Of a DNA stretch of 64,000 bases, positions 52,531-64,000 are shown piece after piece. Position 1 is the stretch's first letter, and each line of letters opens with the position of its first letter. Source of the DNA: Heliocidaris tuberculata (Eukaryota; Echinodermata; Echinoidea; Camarodonta; Echinometridae); assembly GCA_025618425.1 (NCBI GenBank), contig CM046848.1, positions 31,283,725-31,347,724 on the forward strand, read 5' to 3'. Both the position numbers and the translations under genes were made by a program. Under the pieces are notes generated by a model. It was not told the origin of the DNA and made no database searches. It worked only from the letters and a program-made list of their open reading frames with translations.

Positions 52531-55500
52531 TCCCGGAATCATTACCCCTGCAAGTGTAATTGGCGCTCCCTTATACCACGGCTCTATTGTTCATTGCTTT
52601 CTGTGAGACGGCGTTTACAGGAGGATAATAAAGGTTCACTGGAATGGAAACACAAGAAGACAATGGGATCACAGCGGTACCGTGATAGACCAGTTCGGTT
52701 GAAATATACCCCCATTGATCTAAAACCTTTTATCATTCATGCTTGCTCGGGATTGATTTATTCCACTCCCATACAAATAAGCTCAAATTCTCCTCATTAT
52801 TTTCTCTCGTTCGTTTTCTTATCTTTCTTTCACTATTTTCTCGCTACTTTCTTAGTCACTCTGTAATATCTCAATCATTCTAAAGTCATCCTATACATTC
52901 TTGGTTTAGAAAAAAGGAACGAAACCAGCGCACATTGATAGATTCGTCGAATTGATTCAGATTCACGACTTTGTTCATGAAAATCCTGAATGAAATGAAG
53001 ATTTCGTTTGTGTGATTACTAACATTAATTCCTCCTCGTTTCAGTACATCCTTTCTGAAACCTAATCACACGGGACAATGAACGGAAAAGATAATTCCAA
53101 ATCCAGATTAAATTCGATGTAAAACTTTCAATTACTATGGAAATTAATTTGAGCTACAGATGTTAGTCACAGCCCATTACAATGCATGATTGAAATTGAA
53201 GGTATATAAAGCAGGAGAACAAAATTTAATTTCCATATTAATTGTTGTTTATGGTAAAAGGCAATCTGTATATAGAATGGTGATTTTGTATGGTGGTTTG
53301 ATTTTTCTCATCGGAAATGTTTTACGGATACTCGTAGAATTAAAAATGGTAGAATACAAATATACTCGATTACAGGGTAGGCCTATATCTTATTTTTATA
53401 AACGAACAATTCAATTAAATTGAAAATCTTTGGAGAATAAGCAGGAGAAAATTATCATATTTCCTTCCACTAAGAAAATGCCAATTTACAAAGGCAAAAT
53501 AATTACTAGTTTCTTTCCCTGTTTAGCCTCGTCTCGCTATTAATAAATGGTAACAAAATTGTTCTGCCGCCCGAAAAGGCGCGTGGTTACTGGTCGCTCT
53601 ACAGTTTCATATAAGGCATTAAGTGACCATCTACCTCATCAAAGTAGCAATTATCTATACTCCGCCTTCGCGTTAATCAATTTCATATCGCAATATGTCG
53701 TGCTCGTATGATTTCTAGAAGTAATTAATCGTTCAGTCACTCCACTTTGTCATTAATCGTACAGTGACATTTTAATATGGTGAATATCTGTAAGTTATGA
53801 AAGAGTAAGATTGTGATCACAATAATGTATGTGTAGCTCTAATAACTGTTAGACATGTAATCATTGCGTAATGACATGAAATTTGTTGTAAAAAAGATAT
53901 ATCACAGGACGAAACCATACGCTCGTTTTGCGTTCTACATATATAAACAATGTATCATTTTTTTTAAAATCACATTCTAGGACTCCAAATAATTACCCGA
54001 AGCGTTCATACAACCGCCTAATTGCACTATATTGAAAATGTTATGATGATTATAAGTGAAAATATTATCTAGACGAACTGACGTCATAACTAAATCCATG
54101 ACTACATTTTTTTACATGAATTTAGAAAGTGTTTCGGTGGCTGTTATCACTGTATTCAGCATAACGAATTTGATCTAGGTAAAGTGCATAGATGGGAAGA
54201 TATTAATATGCAGAGAGCAGATCTTAAGTGCACTTTCGGACTTCAATGTTACCCCACAAATAGAGAATGCCGCCTGTTTAGCGTGTCGGTATATACAAAG
54301 TACATGTAGAATACATGTATACGCATGTTCATATTTCAGTTCATATGCGTTATAAGAGTCGTAAAGCTAACGAATTAGCGGATAGTCATTCACTTTTTCC
54401 CCCGGAAATAATTTTTTTCTCTGTGTCTAATATTTATGTTTTGTTATGAGACACAGTGAGCTGCAGGCATGTTATGATTCATTTCTTAATGAATTATCAG
54501 CTTGCTTCATTAAGTTCCCTTTACTGCTAATCATCATGACTGTGATTGTTATCAAAAGTATAAGGGGAACTCTACAAATTGACATTACAACTTTCTAAGA
54601 GTAGTGATAATGGAAGTTCACAGGTCATAGATTGAAATGAAATGTGCTGATAGAAGGGAAACCATCTTCAAAAAACTAAAACCATAGTGACTGGCTAAAT
54701 ATATATAGATTCTTATCATCGTGATCGTATACGAGATATATGTAGTAACCATGCAGTAAATATTAAAAGAAAGTCGTCTTCAATAAAAAGTAATCGCGCA
54801 GGTTTTTGCGAAGCCCAACATTTTAATGCATTACTCGAGCAATAGCAGCGGAATAGGGGAACATGAAACTGATTTCCTCGGGCTAATATTCATACATTCG
54901 CCATTCAGAAAGTATCGGATTTGAATGGGTAACAATACCCGAAAGAGAGCCACCACAAAAAGGGCCTCATGAAAACAAATCTATCTTGGAATATTGCGGA
55001 GATCTCCCCATGGTTGGTGAGCGATTGACGCATTTTGAGCGATGTCGACATTGCCATCTTTTACGGAGGCAGGTGCCGAGTTGGCCATGTTTAGAGTAAA
55101 GTGCTTTTCCTTAGATAAATGGCTGATTAGAAGCCGCGAGTGTGATTTCAACGAACCCTCCATCAACTAATTCATCAAGTGCGAAACCTTTTAAAACGAC
55201 CAGTGTGGGCTGTTTTATCTGATCAATACCTACTCTACCCCAAACACGAGAGAGCTGAGAAAATGGAATAAAAAGGACTGAAAGCAAATTTTTAAAAGTG
55301 TTAGGAAGATAATCTGGGTAGGGGCTTAATACGATTGCATCCCATTGAGAGGTGGAGGAAAATCCATTACCGAGAGCACTTGAAATTATAAAAATCAATT
55401 AGGGGTAACCTTAGAGAGGTATCGGGGGAGATACACCTACCTTTGTCTACGATTTGGCTCCTGTCCTGTGTATGAGACATGTTTGTAGATGGTGGGCTCA

Positions 55501-57540
55501 TCGAAAGGGGTGTAAGCGAAGGCTGGCTCTCTGTATGCACAGGTGCAGAATGCCTATTATTAAAACTCGATATAATAATCTATTCACGTCGTCGCTCGCT
55601 TGTTCAATCGGCTTCCAAGGATCCGAGGGTCGACAGTTATTTCGCAATTACGCCGCCTTTCTTCCGACTCCTCCTTGAAGTCTCAAGATCTTGAAATAAA
55701 ATCCTTTCCAAGGTGTTGATTATAAATCACAATGAAGGGGGAAAAAACCCGTCGTCCGAAAAAAGAGGAAAAGCTCCACTCTAAATCAATAATATATTTT
55801 GACTGCCCCTTCAAAGAGATTGGTAAGGAAATGTTGGGAAGCGTGGAGGGGTAATAATTTTCCCTTGTATGAAAAGATACCATAGAAAGGCAGAGCAGAC
55901 AGTCACTATGGCAGCTCCTCTCTGGCAATGCAAAGACGAGGGAGAAGAAGATGTCGAGTGAGATGCTCCTGATGAATGTATTTTTATGTTGGAGATGATC
56001 CGAGCTCCTCACATCTAATGAAGGATACGGGGTAGGCAGACCGATGAAATGCACCGTTACTTTATCTACTGCTCGCTGGATTGAATGGACCAGTAATGAA
56101 TTAAACTCGGGCTGCGTAACCAGACCTTTGTCGGTCCTTACAATAGGCAGAGAAAATAGACCCCTCTCTTTGCGCTCCACCACAAATTGAAGTAGAGTGT
56201 TTACCAATTTTCCGAACTCGCGCTAATGACATACACCGCAATTGAGTTGACTTGATTAAACTCAAAGGAGGGTTAAAGGGGAGCAGGAAAAAACGAAGGG
56301 GGGAAATCAGTGGTGGTAATTAACTTGCATCGAATTAGATTGAATAACTGAATGAAGCGGGAAACACTATGTAAACAAAAATCTCATTAAGTTCGTTTCA
56401 TTTAGCTGCTATCAGACGGCACAGCGGGTTCATTAGCGAAATACTGGCAATGAGTTCAAGCTGACTCTCCATGCACGCGTGATTCCTTGAAATAACTCTA
56501 CATAACTTGTAACAAGACGATAAGGGAATGGAATTAATCAGCGTTTCATTAAATGAAATCGGATGAAACTCGGCTGAAATAAAGCCCACGGCAGCGTTAG
56601 GTTGTCAATCCAACTAAATATACAATAGACTGCTATTATACTCTGATCCCGCATCCACGTTTACACGAGTATCGTATAGGCAAAGTAGATGTTGTGAGTA
56701 GGAGGCAAACAGGTATGCCTTGACTGAAGCCGACTGTACGAATGCTGCTCTCAACGATACTCTCCCGCCATATATTGGTGAAGAGATGCACCCGATGTGT
56801 CTCGCAATGAGTGACGGGCGGTGTGGCTTCTTGTACAACTTACGTGGGAGAATCCCAGCATCAGAAGCCGTAGAAATGAAAAAAAAAATCGCATTCAGAA
56901 ACCTTCTACTAAACAAGAAACCTTTGAAGGTAAACACGTCAGTTCAAAACAACACTACGCACCTTCACTGCAAGCAATCAGAAAAGGATTAGAGGAGGAG
57001 CACCCCTCAGAAGAAAAATCAACTTAAAGCGGCGTTACCGAGCTAGTGCTTCTCACATCGGGGAAGCCCTATTCACAACAGCCAGAGCTTCTGGGGTTGG
57101 ATTATGTCAACGCTCCGTACAGTCCGCGTCCGTTTTCGTAGCTGCTTCTATCGTTTTTCTCCGCACAGATAACTGATTTTAGAAGTGCTTTGTCGACTAT
57201 CGTACTCTTTAATATGCTTGGCGATTATGAACAATCCTCTTTAGTAGTAGATGACTCAAAGCTTGGCATTATCCGGTATTCTGGTAGCTCGAGATAGCCA
57301 GGGTTAGCTACTCCGACGTTCAGTCCGATGCAATACCGTCGTTGCTGTCGTATTTCGCACGGTGAATATAACGCTGGGAAGTGGCACTGAATATTACACC
57401 ATTTGTTTACATGCAGTGTGTGTATAGTCTGCACACAGTACGTACGGCGGGGGACTCCGGTTTCGTCTGCTGCTGCTAATAGATGCGTGCGCAGCCCGAG
57501 CACCCCCAAACACAAGTCAACGATTCGCGCTCGGCTTACC

Positions 57541-57640
57541 TCGTAATGAACTTGGGACAACGGCGGGAAAGGAAAATTTGTTTGCGGTTTCTCCACCACT
57601 ATAAACGGTCTCGTTCAGCCAAAATGAGGTTGTTTAATGA
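57541..57640 (-). promoter_or_regulatory. Speculative upstream exon/promoter region (CpG-rich, strong minus donor)
   Basis: The stretch 57080-57640 has visibly more CpG than its surroundings, around thirty-five sites in about 560 bases by eye. It contains the best-looking minus-strand splice donor I saw upstream of the LMO4-like exon: CGAG|GTAAGC, with the exon side ending at 57541 and the intron starting at 57540 or one base lower. An untranslated first exon is required by the acceptor at 27759, and this would place it about 30 kb upstream. No TATA box, initiator or conserved coding was recognised. A chance donor is quite possible. Confidence 0.2.
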
Positions 57641-58295
57641 ACCCGAGTATTGTTGTGAAGTCTCTCCAATTTCTATCCCCGCCCTCTCTTTACACCATGA
57701 TGCCAATTTCATTTACGAGGGAGAAAATGAGTTTAATATCGAGGTAATTGATGAACCTCATTATGTTATGTAGATTACGGAATGAAATTCATGTTCACGT
57801 TTTTCTCTCCCTCTCCCCTCTCTCTCTTTCATATTAATCACATCATATTTTTAAAGAAAATTAGGCTATTATTCATATTTTCTTGAATGAACAGCACTTT
57901 GATGCTCTCTTATTTTTTTACCCAGTGGTAAGGAATAAAATTAATGGCTTTTCTACAACCCAAAATTGTGACATTAAAAAGATCTAGATTCCCAATCCCC
58001 ACCAACAATTCATGAGGGTGGACATTATTATAAGAATATAAGAATGTTACGTCATTATACGTATATAGTTATGAAGACGGGAAAAAACTATGTGCTAATT
58101 ATACCAAACCATAGGTGTACGAGACGAGGGGCTGAAACCCCCCCCCCCCGAAAACTCTCAATATTGGGACAGTGCAGTCATAATTTTGTAATTATACCTT
58201 TCCTAGCTACGTAAAGAAATTACAGGAATAAATATAATGTATATGTAATTAATTACAGCCAGCAGAGCATTCTCACAATCTTTGCTCGCTCTCTA

Positions 58296-58667
58296 CCCTG
58301 CCAGAAAAAAACACAGTGTCCCACAGTGTGTTCACAGTGTGTTCACAGTGTGTTCACAGTGTGTTCACAGTGTGCTCACATAATTGACTCTGTGAAGATG
58401 TGATTCACAATGTTAAAACGCTTGAATTTAACAGTGTGAAGATGATTTCCCACTGTGGACACCTCCACAGTGTGATTTACCACAGAGTGTTCACATAGTG
58501 ATGTTCGATTTCACAGTGTGAATTTACTCGCTGACAATGTGAAGATGTGATTCACAATGTTAAAACGCTCGAATTTAACAGTGTGAGGATGATTTCACAC
58601 TGTTTCACACTGTGAACAGTTTCACACTGTGAACACACTGTGGGACACTGTGTTCTTTCCGGCAGGG
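58296..58667. mobile_element. 372-bp palindromic MITE with TA target duplication
   Basis: The ends CCCTGCCAGAAA and, read from the other side, CCCTGCCGGAAAG form terminal inverted repeats that continue for roughly 45 bases through an ACAGTGTCCCACAGTGTG block. TA lies immediately outside both ends (58294-58295 and 58668-58669), as for Tc1/mariner-type insertion. Inside are five head-to-tail copies of an 11-bp unit (CACAGTGTGTT) at 58322-58376 and a 64-bp segment at 58391-58454 repeated at 58538-58601. No transposase is encoded. The whole element could fold back on itself. The family is not one I can name. Confidence 0.85.
58322..58376 (+). repeat. Five tandem 11-bp units inside the MITE
   Basis: Five consecutive copies of CACAGTGTGTT, the last with one change (GCT for GTT), lie just inside the left terminal repeat. 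The same CACAGTGTG word and its complement recur throughout the element, so this subterminal array may be a set of transposase binding sites, as is known for several cut-and-paste families. That role is inferred. Confidence 0.85.
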
Positions 58668-58822
58668 TAAATTCTTTTTAAACAAGTGGAACATTCTTCC
58701 TTCAATACCCCATGCCGTGAGAGTGGATGCATTTAACGATAACGATATCGAGATTTCTAATCAAAGGTACACCCTATTATACCTCTTTCTCTCTGAAGGA
58801 AATGAGAAAAAAATCGTGAAAA

Positions 58823-58834
<12 letters not shown>

Positions 58835-58876
<42 letters not shown>
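58835..58876 (+). repeat. (AT)21 microsatellite after (ATAC)n
   Basis: Three ATAC tetranucleotides lead into 42 bases of pure AT, which is self-complementary and can extrude a cruciform. Confidence 0.95.
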
Positions 58877-58879
<3 letters not shown>

Positions 58880-59554
58880 AGAAATGAAAATGAGAGAATA
58901 ATGGTTGCGTAGCTTAAATCAAAGTTCCCCAGAGCTGTCCTCCCTTTTTGAATTTTTGCAAAGGTTGAAAAAATATATTTTAAAAGCAATCATATTTGTA
59001 TTAATTGAAATGTGAAACTTACAAGTTAGCAGTTATATTCATGTGAAGATTATTTGTAATATTGTATGAAATGTTACAAATTATGTACAATGTTTTCATG
59101 AGAGAAAAGAATAAAAACTTCTAAAAACAAAAAATATGGTGAGTACGTGTGATTATGCTCGTGTCTATTGATAGTAGGGCAGCTATATAGTGTGTAAATC
59201 TCGTTATCGTTATCGCTATCGGACAAATGTGACTAGCCCTTTACTAGTATAATGAAACTAGTCATATTTTGTTTTTTATGTGTTGAATGGGTACGATACT
59301 ACTGAAGAATTGGTATCTTTGGGAGAGTACAATTTGATAAGAACTCGTCATGATGGGCTGGCAGTCCTGGCACCATCAAAAATTTAACCTGAAAAAGATG
59401 GGGGCGGTTCTCTGGTGTATATGGACCATGTGATGACGAGGTTGTTTAGGGGGCGGGGGCTGAAGCAACAGAAGCTAATCAGGAGGAAGAAAAAATAAAT
59501 TGGGGGTTGTGGCTCTGTACTCGCCGTTTTCCACACGCCGTGCACCCGGTCGAC

Positions 59555-59572
59555 ACCCTAATCAATTAGGGT
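59555..59572. promoter_or_regulatory. Palindromic homeodomain-type site ACCCTAAT-CA-ATTAGGGT
   Basis: Two TAAT cores face each other with two bases between them (TAATCAATTA), the arrangement known as a P2 dimer site of Paired-class homeodomains. The palindrome extends three bases beyond each core (ACC/GGT). It lies in a repeat-free block (59.5-59.7 kb). Binding and function are inferred from the motif only. Confidence 0.35.
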
Positions 59573-60469
59573 CCCTTTCGTCTCAAGACCAGCCAATAAA
59601 CAACCCTCATTACCGAGTTAATGTAGTCGTTCAATAAAGACCCTTTGCTGCATCAATACCCGGACATCAACAGGGCGATTGCGTTTTAGGAAAGAGAACG
59701 TTTTGATGATATATTTTAAAGATTTGTTTTGGGCAAGTATCACAGTGCCATAATATTAGTATATTCTCACTCTAAGTGATTCATCATTTCCATTCATAAA
59801 TTTCGGAAACAAGATGCCCCATGCAGGGGCGAATTCGTGATTGTAAGAAAGGTGGAGGGGGCGAAAGTTTCTCCCCATTTTGATTTTTTTTTCCACCAAG
59901 AAAACATGATTTGGGGAATGCTGCCTGCCTTCTCCAATTTGCCCGCCCCCTTGATGGGCCTGTTGAAGATAAACATGAAGGGCGAGAGTGTACATTTAGT
60001 CAGTCATTAATAGTACTCCACCTCCCCGACGCTCGCCGCTAGAGGTTGGAGGGTGATTCCAAAAAACAAAAAAACAAAAAATACATATCTTTTATCATTT
60101 GATTCAAGGAAATCAGTATTATACCACAGTCAACAAGTTTCATTTCAATTTAATTTCCGCATCATAACTGACGATCTTTAACTCTCAGTTCTAAGAATTT
60201 CGTCTCATCCATGAAACAGCTGCTCACGAGCCCCCATGATTCATCGACCACTCTGGCAAAAATCCGACAAAAGAAACTTCTCACGGGTTTGCTAACCAAG
60301 ACTAGTTGTCTCTCATTGGCCGTTTTGCTTCTTTCCACGATTCGTTAGGTACCAATATAACTCGAGTCATTTAGTGCCGCTTGGTAAGGCTCAGCTGCGT
60401 AGCGCGAACATAGGTCGGCCATCATCGACTACCCTGTGAGAAATGCGGACGAGGACGCGATGGACTACC

Positions 60470-60608
60470 CCATTGGCGGATCCAGAGGGGAGTCATTGGG
60501 TCAGATCCCCTCTTCTCTCTTTTTTTTTTTTGGGGGGGGGGGGCTTGAATTTCGGAGAGAAGTGACCCCCCCCCCTTATTTTACAAAATCCGGAATCCGC
60601 CCCTATAC
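60470..60608. mobile_element. Degenerate short inverted-repeat element, GGCGGATCC ends
   Basis: ATTGGCGGATCCAGAGG at the left (60473 onward) and, in reverse complement, ATAGGGGCGGATTCCGG at the right (to about 60606) share a GGCGGAT(T)CC core. Between them are a 12-T run, a 12-G run and a C run. Short elements with CAGTGGCGGATCC-like ends are common in animal genomes, so a small non-autonomous transposon is likely. The target duplication is not clear. Confidence 0.35.
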
Positions 60609-61561
60609 CTTATCCTTAGTTTCCAATACCAAACTTTTTTCAAATCAATTTCAGTTATTCTTCCACTTTTAAAGTAGCATCCTCTCATTTTTAGCTTTCT
60701 AGAATATAGAATCAATAATAATAAAAATAAGTATCACACTTTTTGGTCAACATATACCATCACATTTAGGCAGGTATGGATATTATGTTCATGTAAATCA
60801 ACGCTATAAAAAGTATTACTGAACCTAGCCTAACGATGAATTAAATCATTCTACCTTAGCTATCCTATGAAAATGATTCGAACTTTGAATGGAATATGAG
60901 GACAGAATACCACTATGGACGGCTGCGGACGCAACCAAATGATAATTATCAGCTATTTTCACGTACTTAGTTTTAATGATAAAAGTTTCAAGAAGATCGT
61001 ACCCAGTGCCTGCCTAGGACCATCTACGGCTGTTCAATCTTTCTCCATTGAGTGCAATCGGATGTCATTTGCTTAGCTGGTCATTGAGCGCTAAGCAATG
61101 ACGCACCTCCCTCTTCATGTTTTCTTTTACCATCAAATCGTGCCAAAAGGCCGATTTCTCCTCATTTGCGCCTTCAATATTTACCCTTCGAAATGGAATT
61201 CAATTCGGTGCGTGTGCGTGTGGATGGTGAAGAGGGGGTGGTGTGAGAATTCCAAAACGAGAACATAGTTGTTCCCTAAAGATCAGAAAGTGGCGAAGTG
61301 AAATTCATCCGTGAGCTTGGTCAAATTGCTCCATGATGATGACCCGGAAGATATACAGGCTAGGGTCATCACCATTGGCTTCAATCCATTATGAATTGTG
61401 GGAGATAAGAACACTGAAAATGATTGGTGAAAGTAAAAGGTCCTCAAGTTTTGACGTCAAAACAGCGTCCTAAAAAGTTGACGAGCTGCCAGTCATTTCA
61501 ATTTTATCATGTTTATGGCATAATCTAGACAAGAAAATGAGGAGGAACCTTTCTAACCACT

Positions 61562-61651
61562 CCCCCCCCCCCCCCTCCGTATTGATGCCATGTCAAAATC
61601 ATCTAGACATCATGGCAGATGGTAAGAAGGGTGCACCCCACCCCCCCCCCC
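61562..61651 (+). repeat. Paired C runs (C14 and C11)
   Basis: A C14 run at 61562-61575 and a C11 run at 61641-61651 are separated by 65 bases of ordinary sequence. The region 60.5-61.7 kb has several such runs, so assembly errors in run length should be expected. Confidence 0.85.
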
Positions 61652-62037
61652 TTTTTATTTGGGGCAAATTAACTCAACCTGATAATCGCCACTGGTATAT
61701 CCAAAAGTATTTGTGTGTTTATTTCTCTGAGGTTTTTATGGTATGAGTTGGGCCACCATAAGAATAAGTCTCGCTAGCCTTTATTCAAATAATTTTTTTA
61801 ATTGAATATTTCTATAGACTATAGACATGACAGGGAACTTTTATCGCTTCAACTTTACGTACACGAGAAACTATCATTGCATTTTGAATTTTTTTTTAGT
61901 AATTCAGTTCTATTTATATTTCTGAATAAATAACTTCTTAAGAAGTACATGGGAAAGTTTCAGATATATTTCTTAGACAATTATTTCACTGCATGATTAT
62001 TTTGATTATCTATTTTGATGTCCTGAACATTCTGGAT

Positions 62038-62312
62038 TCCATTTCTCCCTTTCTTTCATTGTTCCTCTTCTTCTTAGTCTTCTTTTACTTATTTTTCTTC
62101 TTTTATTTCTTCTTCTCCTCCTCCGCCGCTTTCTTCTCCTTGTATTTCCACTTCTTCTCCTTTCCCCTTTGATTCTTCTTCCAATGTTTAATGGCTTCTT
62201 CTTCTCCTCCTCCTCCTCCTCCTTCTTCTTCTCCTTCTTTTTCTTCTTCTCCTCATCCTCCTTCTCCTCTGTTCAGTCCTGACTGGTGCATTTCAAATTT
62301 CGTTACCCCTGA

Positions 62313-62356
<44 letters not shown>
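62038..62356 (+). repeat. Polypyrimidine region ending in (CT)n
   Basis: CTT and CCT triplets dominate from about 62043 to 62270, and a CT array with one TT interruption occupies 62313-62356. The Ser/Pro-rich open frame starting near 62191 translates this repeat and is not a gene. Confidence 0.85.
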
Positions 62357-62357
<1 letters not shown>

Positions 62358-63559
62358 TACCATTATTTCCCTTCCGTTCTCTATCTTCTTTTTTCGGAAG
62401 ACCTATATTGTCATTTTTTTTTAGTTCGACCATTTCAATAATTACAATTTAGGAATAGTTCAACAGGTTTCAACAGATTCATGCTATCTCTCAACTCCTA
62501 TTACCATGGTGGCTGCCCATTGTATTTCGGACTGATTTATGTGTCATGACGTGTCAAATGTTGAACTGGAGGTGAAACTGCAGGTGAAGTGGAATAAAGT
62601 GGTGACCAAAAGTGATCGTGTGCACATCTTCTTTCCAGCGGGCGTGTTCCAGAAGTCGTCAGCCTAAACCTATCGTCAGCCAGTGGCGTAGCGTATGTCT
62701 AATCATAGAGGGGCACAAACTGGCGTCACGAAAAAGATGGGTTTCGGAATCCACCAGTAGATTAAATGCTAGAGAACAAGGCCATCGAGTGGGGAGGGGT
62801 GGGAGGGGGTCATATCATCCTTTTTTTCCGCGTTATTTGATAGGGGAGCACGTGCTCACCGTAGCTATACGTCATAAACAAACTATTCTCAAATCGCCAC
62901 AGGAGAAGATCCCTGTTATAAACTTCTCATCAAACATCATTTTGAAGCCTCTATCAGGCAATCTCGATAAGACACTTCCAATTCATTAGTCACTTGACTA
63001 ATAAAATACTGTTGTTTTCATTCGAGCTGACTTGAGCCGAAACTCGTGTACAATTGTCAGTCTTTTACAGACTATCAAAAGAAGAGATTGAAATATAATC
63101 CGTCAAAGAACTAGATCTCATCCATGTACTAATCATCAAACATTATTTTGATGTCACTATCTAGCAATTTAGATAAGAAATTTTGAATTCACAAGTCTTA
63201 AAAGTATAGTTTTTAAAATCCTAAAATGTATAAAGTTCGAAAGAAATAAATAACATTTGCAACTCAAAAACTAGTCATAACACACCAGCATAAAACTACC
63301 GTTATCTAAATGGATTTAGACATTTTCGACTCAACAGTGCTCAAAGTCTTCCCATATTTCTCACAGAATATACATGTATGTGATTCCATATATCGCAGTT
63401 CCAATGTGATTTATGATCTGTGCCAATATTTGTATTCATACATGTACCTTGAAACAAACCTATTAATTTAAATGCCTACTGTATACATGATAATTATATA
63501 TCTTAATTATGATAATTATAGATATACATGTAGATCAACTATATTCAGCATCTATCGCT

Positions 63560-63745
63560 GTTACGCAATGACCTTCATGGCGTTTCTTTTCTTTATGTAC
63601 ATGATATAGGAGCACCCGATCATCCAACGAACATCTTACCAAGTACAAAATTGCTACACCTGGCAAATGCAGATAAACTGCCTGGACTACGGATTCGAAC
63701 TTTCAACCTCATGATCGAAAGTCGACACAACTTGACACCATCCCT
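63560..63745 (-). mobile_element. tRNA-derived SINE-like fragment
   Basis: On the minus strand, GTCAAGTTGTGTCGACTTTC resembles a tRNA 5' half, and AAGTTCGAATCC (63702-63691) is a good B box. A body without tRNA character follows for about 130 bases. Boundaries are approximate; neither a tail nor a target duplication could be defined. Confidence 0.4.
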
Positions 63746-64000
63746 AAAATCTTTGTTCATTTTTCTTCACTTTTTTTCACACAGCAACTACAACGCATCA
63801 TTTTCATGACTGTATGAGTTTTGAAACGTTTAGAATCGTGCTTGTGGCATCGAAGTAGCATAATAATGTTCACAATCTTTGAATCAAATTCTCATCAGAA
63901 ATGCAAGCGTGTCATAGGCGAATCCAAAGTCGAAAATTAATTTTCTCTCATCTGTCTTGGGGTGCATCTCGGCTATTCTATTTCTTCACAATTTCCTCCC

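Larger units (their letters stand above)
50266..58293. other. Non-coding with higher-complexity blocks
   Basis: The blocks 51390-52100 and 54820-57640 are the most GC-balanced unique DNA in the window. The longest non-repeat open frame of the window (174 codons, minus, 55683-56207) lies here. It has no domain, no start context and no flanking donor or acceptor that I could defend, so it is not called as a gene. AATATTCAT recurs at 54885-54893. Confidence 0.35.
58877..62037. other. Non-coding, homopolymer-rich
   Basis: Includes the homeodomain palindrome at 59555, the degenerate element at 60470 and many C, G and T runs. A G-rich patch at 59840-59960 may be another decayed small element. No coding recognised. 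Confidence 0.4.

Noticed and set aside
55683..56207. Longest non-repeat open frame, 174 codons (minus)
   Set aside because: No recognisable domain, no supported start or splice sites. A frame of this length is only mildly surprising over six frames of 64 kb.
57225..57599. 124-codon minus frame in the CpG-rich block
   Set aside because: It opens at a non-ATG codon, runs straight through the strong donor at 57540 and matches nothing known.
58322..58376. CRISPR-like regular repeats
   Set aside because: The 11-bp units abut with no spacers, lie inside a transposon and belong to an animal genome.
62682..62870. CAGTGGCGTAGCG start resembling a transposon end
   Set aside because: No matching inverted end or target duplication was found on the right side.

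Overview
This window looks like non-coding DNA of an animal genome. It is AT-rich, has no dense coding, and is full of microsatellites, homopolymer runs and small non-autonomous transposons. There are no operons and no ribosome-binding-site-led gene strings. The one gene I can support is a coding exon with splice signals on both sides, which encodes an N-terminal start plus the first LIM zinc finger of a LIM-only protein of the LMO4 type. A marine deuterostome fits best, and an echinoderm such as a sea urchin is my leading guess from the LMO4-like exon, the long introns and the repeat types. That taxonomic call is inference; no sequence search was possible.

Layout. The LMO4-like exon lies on the minus strand at 27479-27758, with its start codon at 27750-27748. 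Everything from 1 to about 27478 is then downstream on the minus strand: the intron after LIM1, if the LIM2 exons lie outside the window. I searched by eye for the LIM2 codons and did not find them. Everything above 27758 is upstream: an intron or 5' flank. A CpG-rich stretch around 57080-57640 contains a strong minus-strand splice donor (CGAG|GTAAGC at 57540) and is a speculative candidate for an upstream untranslated exon or promoter.

Mobile and repeat content. Two short inverted-repeat elements are well defined: a 210-bp element at 44129-44338 with TTA target duplications (PIF/Harbinger-like) and a 372-bp element at 58296-58667 with TA duplications, built almost wholly from copies of a CACAGTGTG word. 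A decayed coding remnant at about 35950-36359 (minus) carries a frameshift and stops; 157 bp of it is duplicated 472 bp away at about 99% identity. Three tRNA-derived SINE-like pieces (27300, 36960, 63700) and one piece of a widespread non-tRNA repeat (25964-26160) are present. The longest microsatellite is a roughly 390-bp (GTA)n array at 9626-10018.

The rest is unique sequence. Several higher-complexity blocks (about 16.0-16.8, 18.3-18.8, 21.8-23.4, 29.4-29.7, 32.7-33.7, 51.4-52.5, 54.8-57.7 and 59.5-59.7 kb) hold homeodomain- and POU-like palindromes. They could be cis-regulatory DNA of a developmental regulator, but conservation cannot be judged from one genome. I did not find an unambiguous new biological system.
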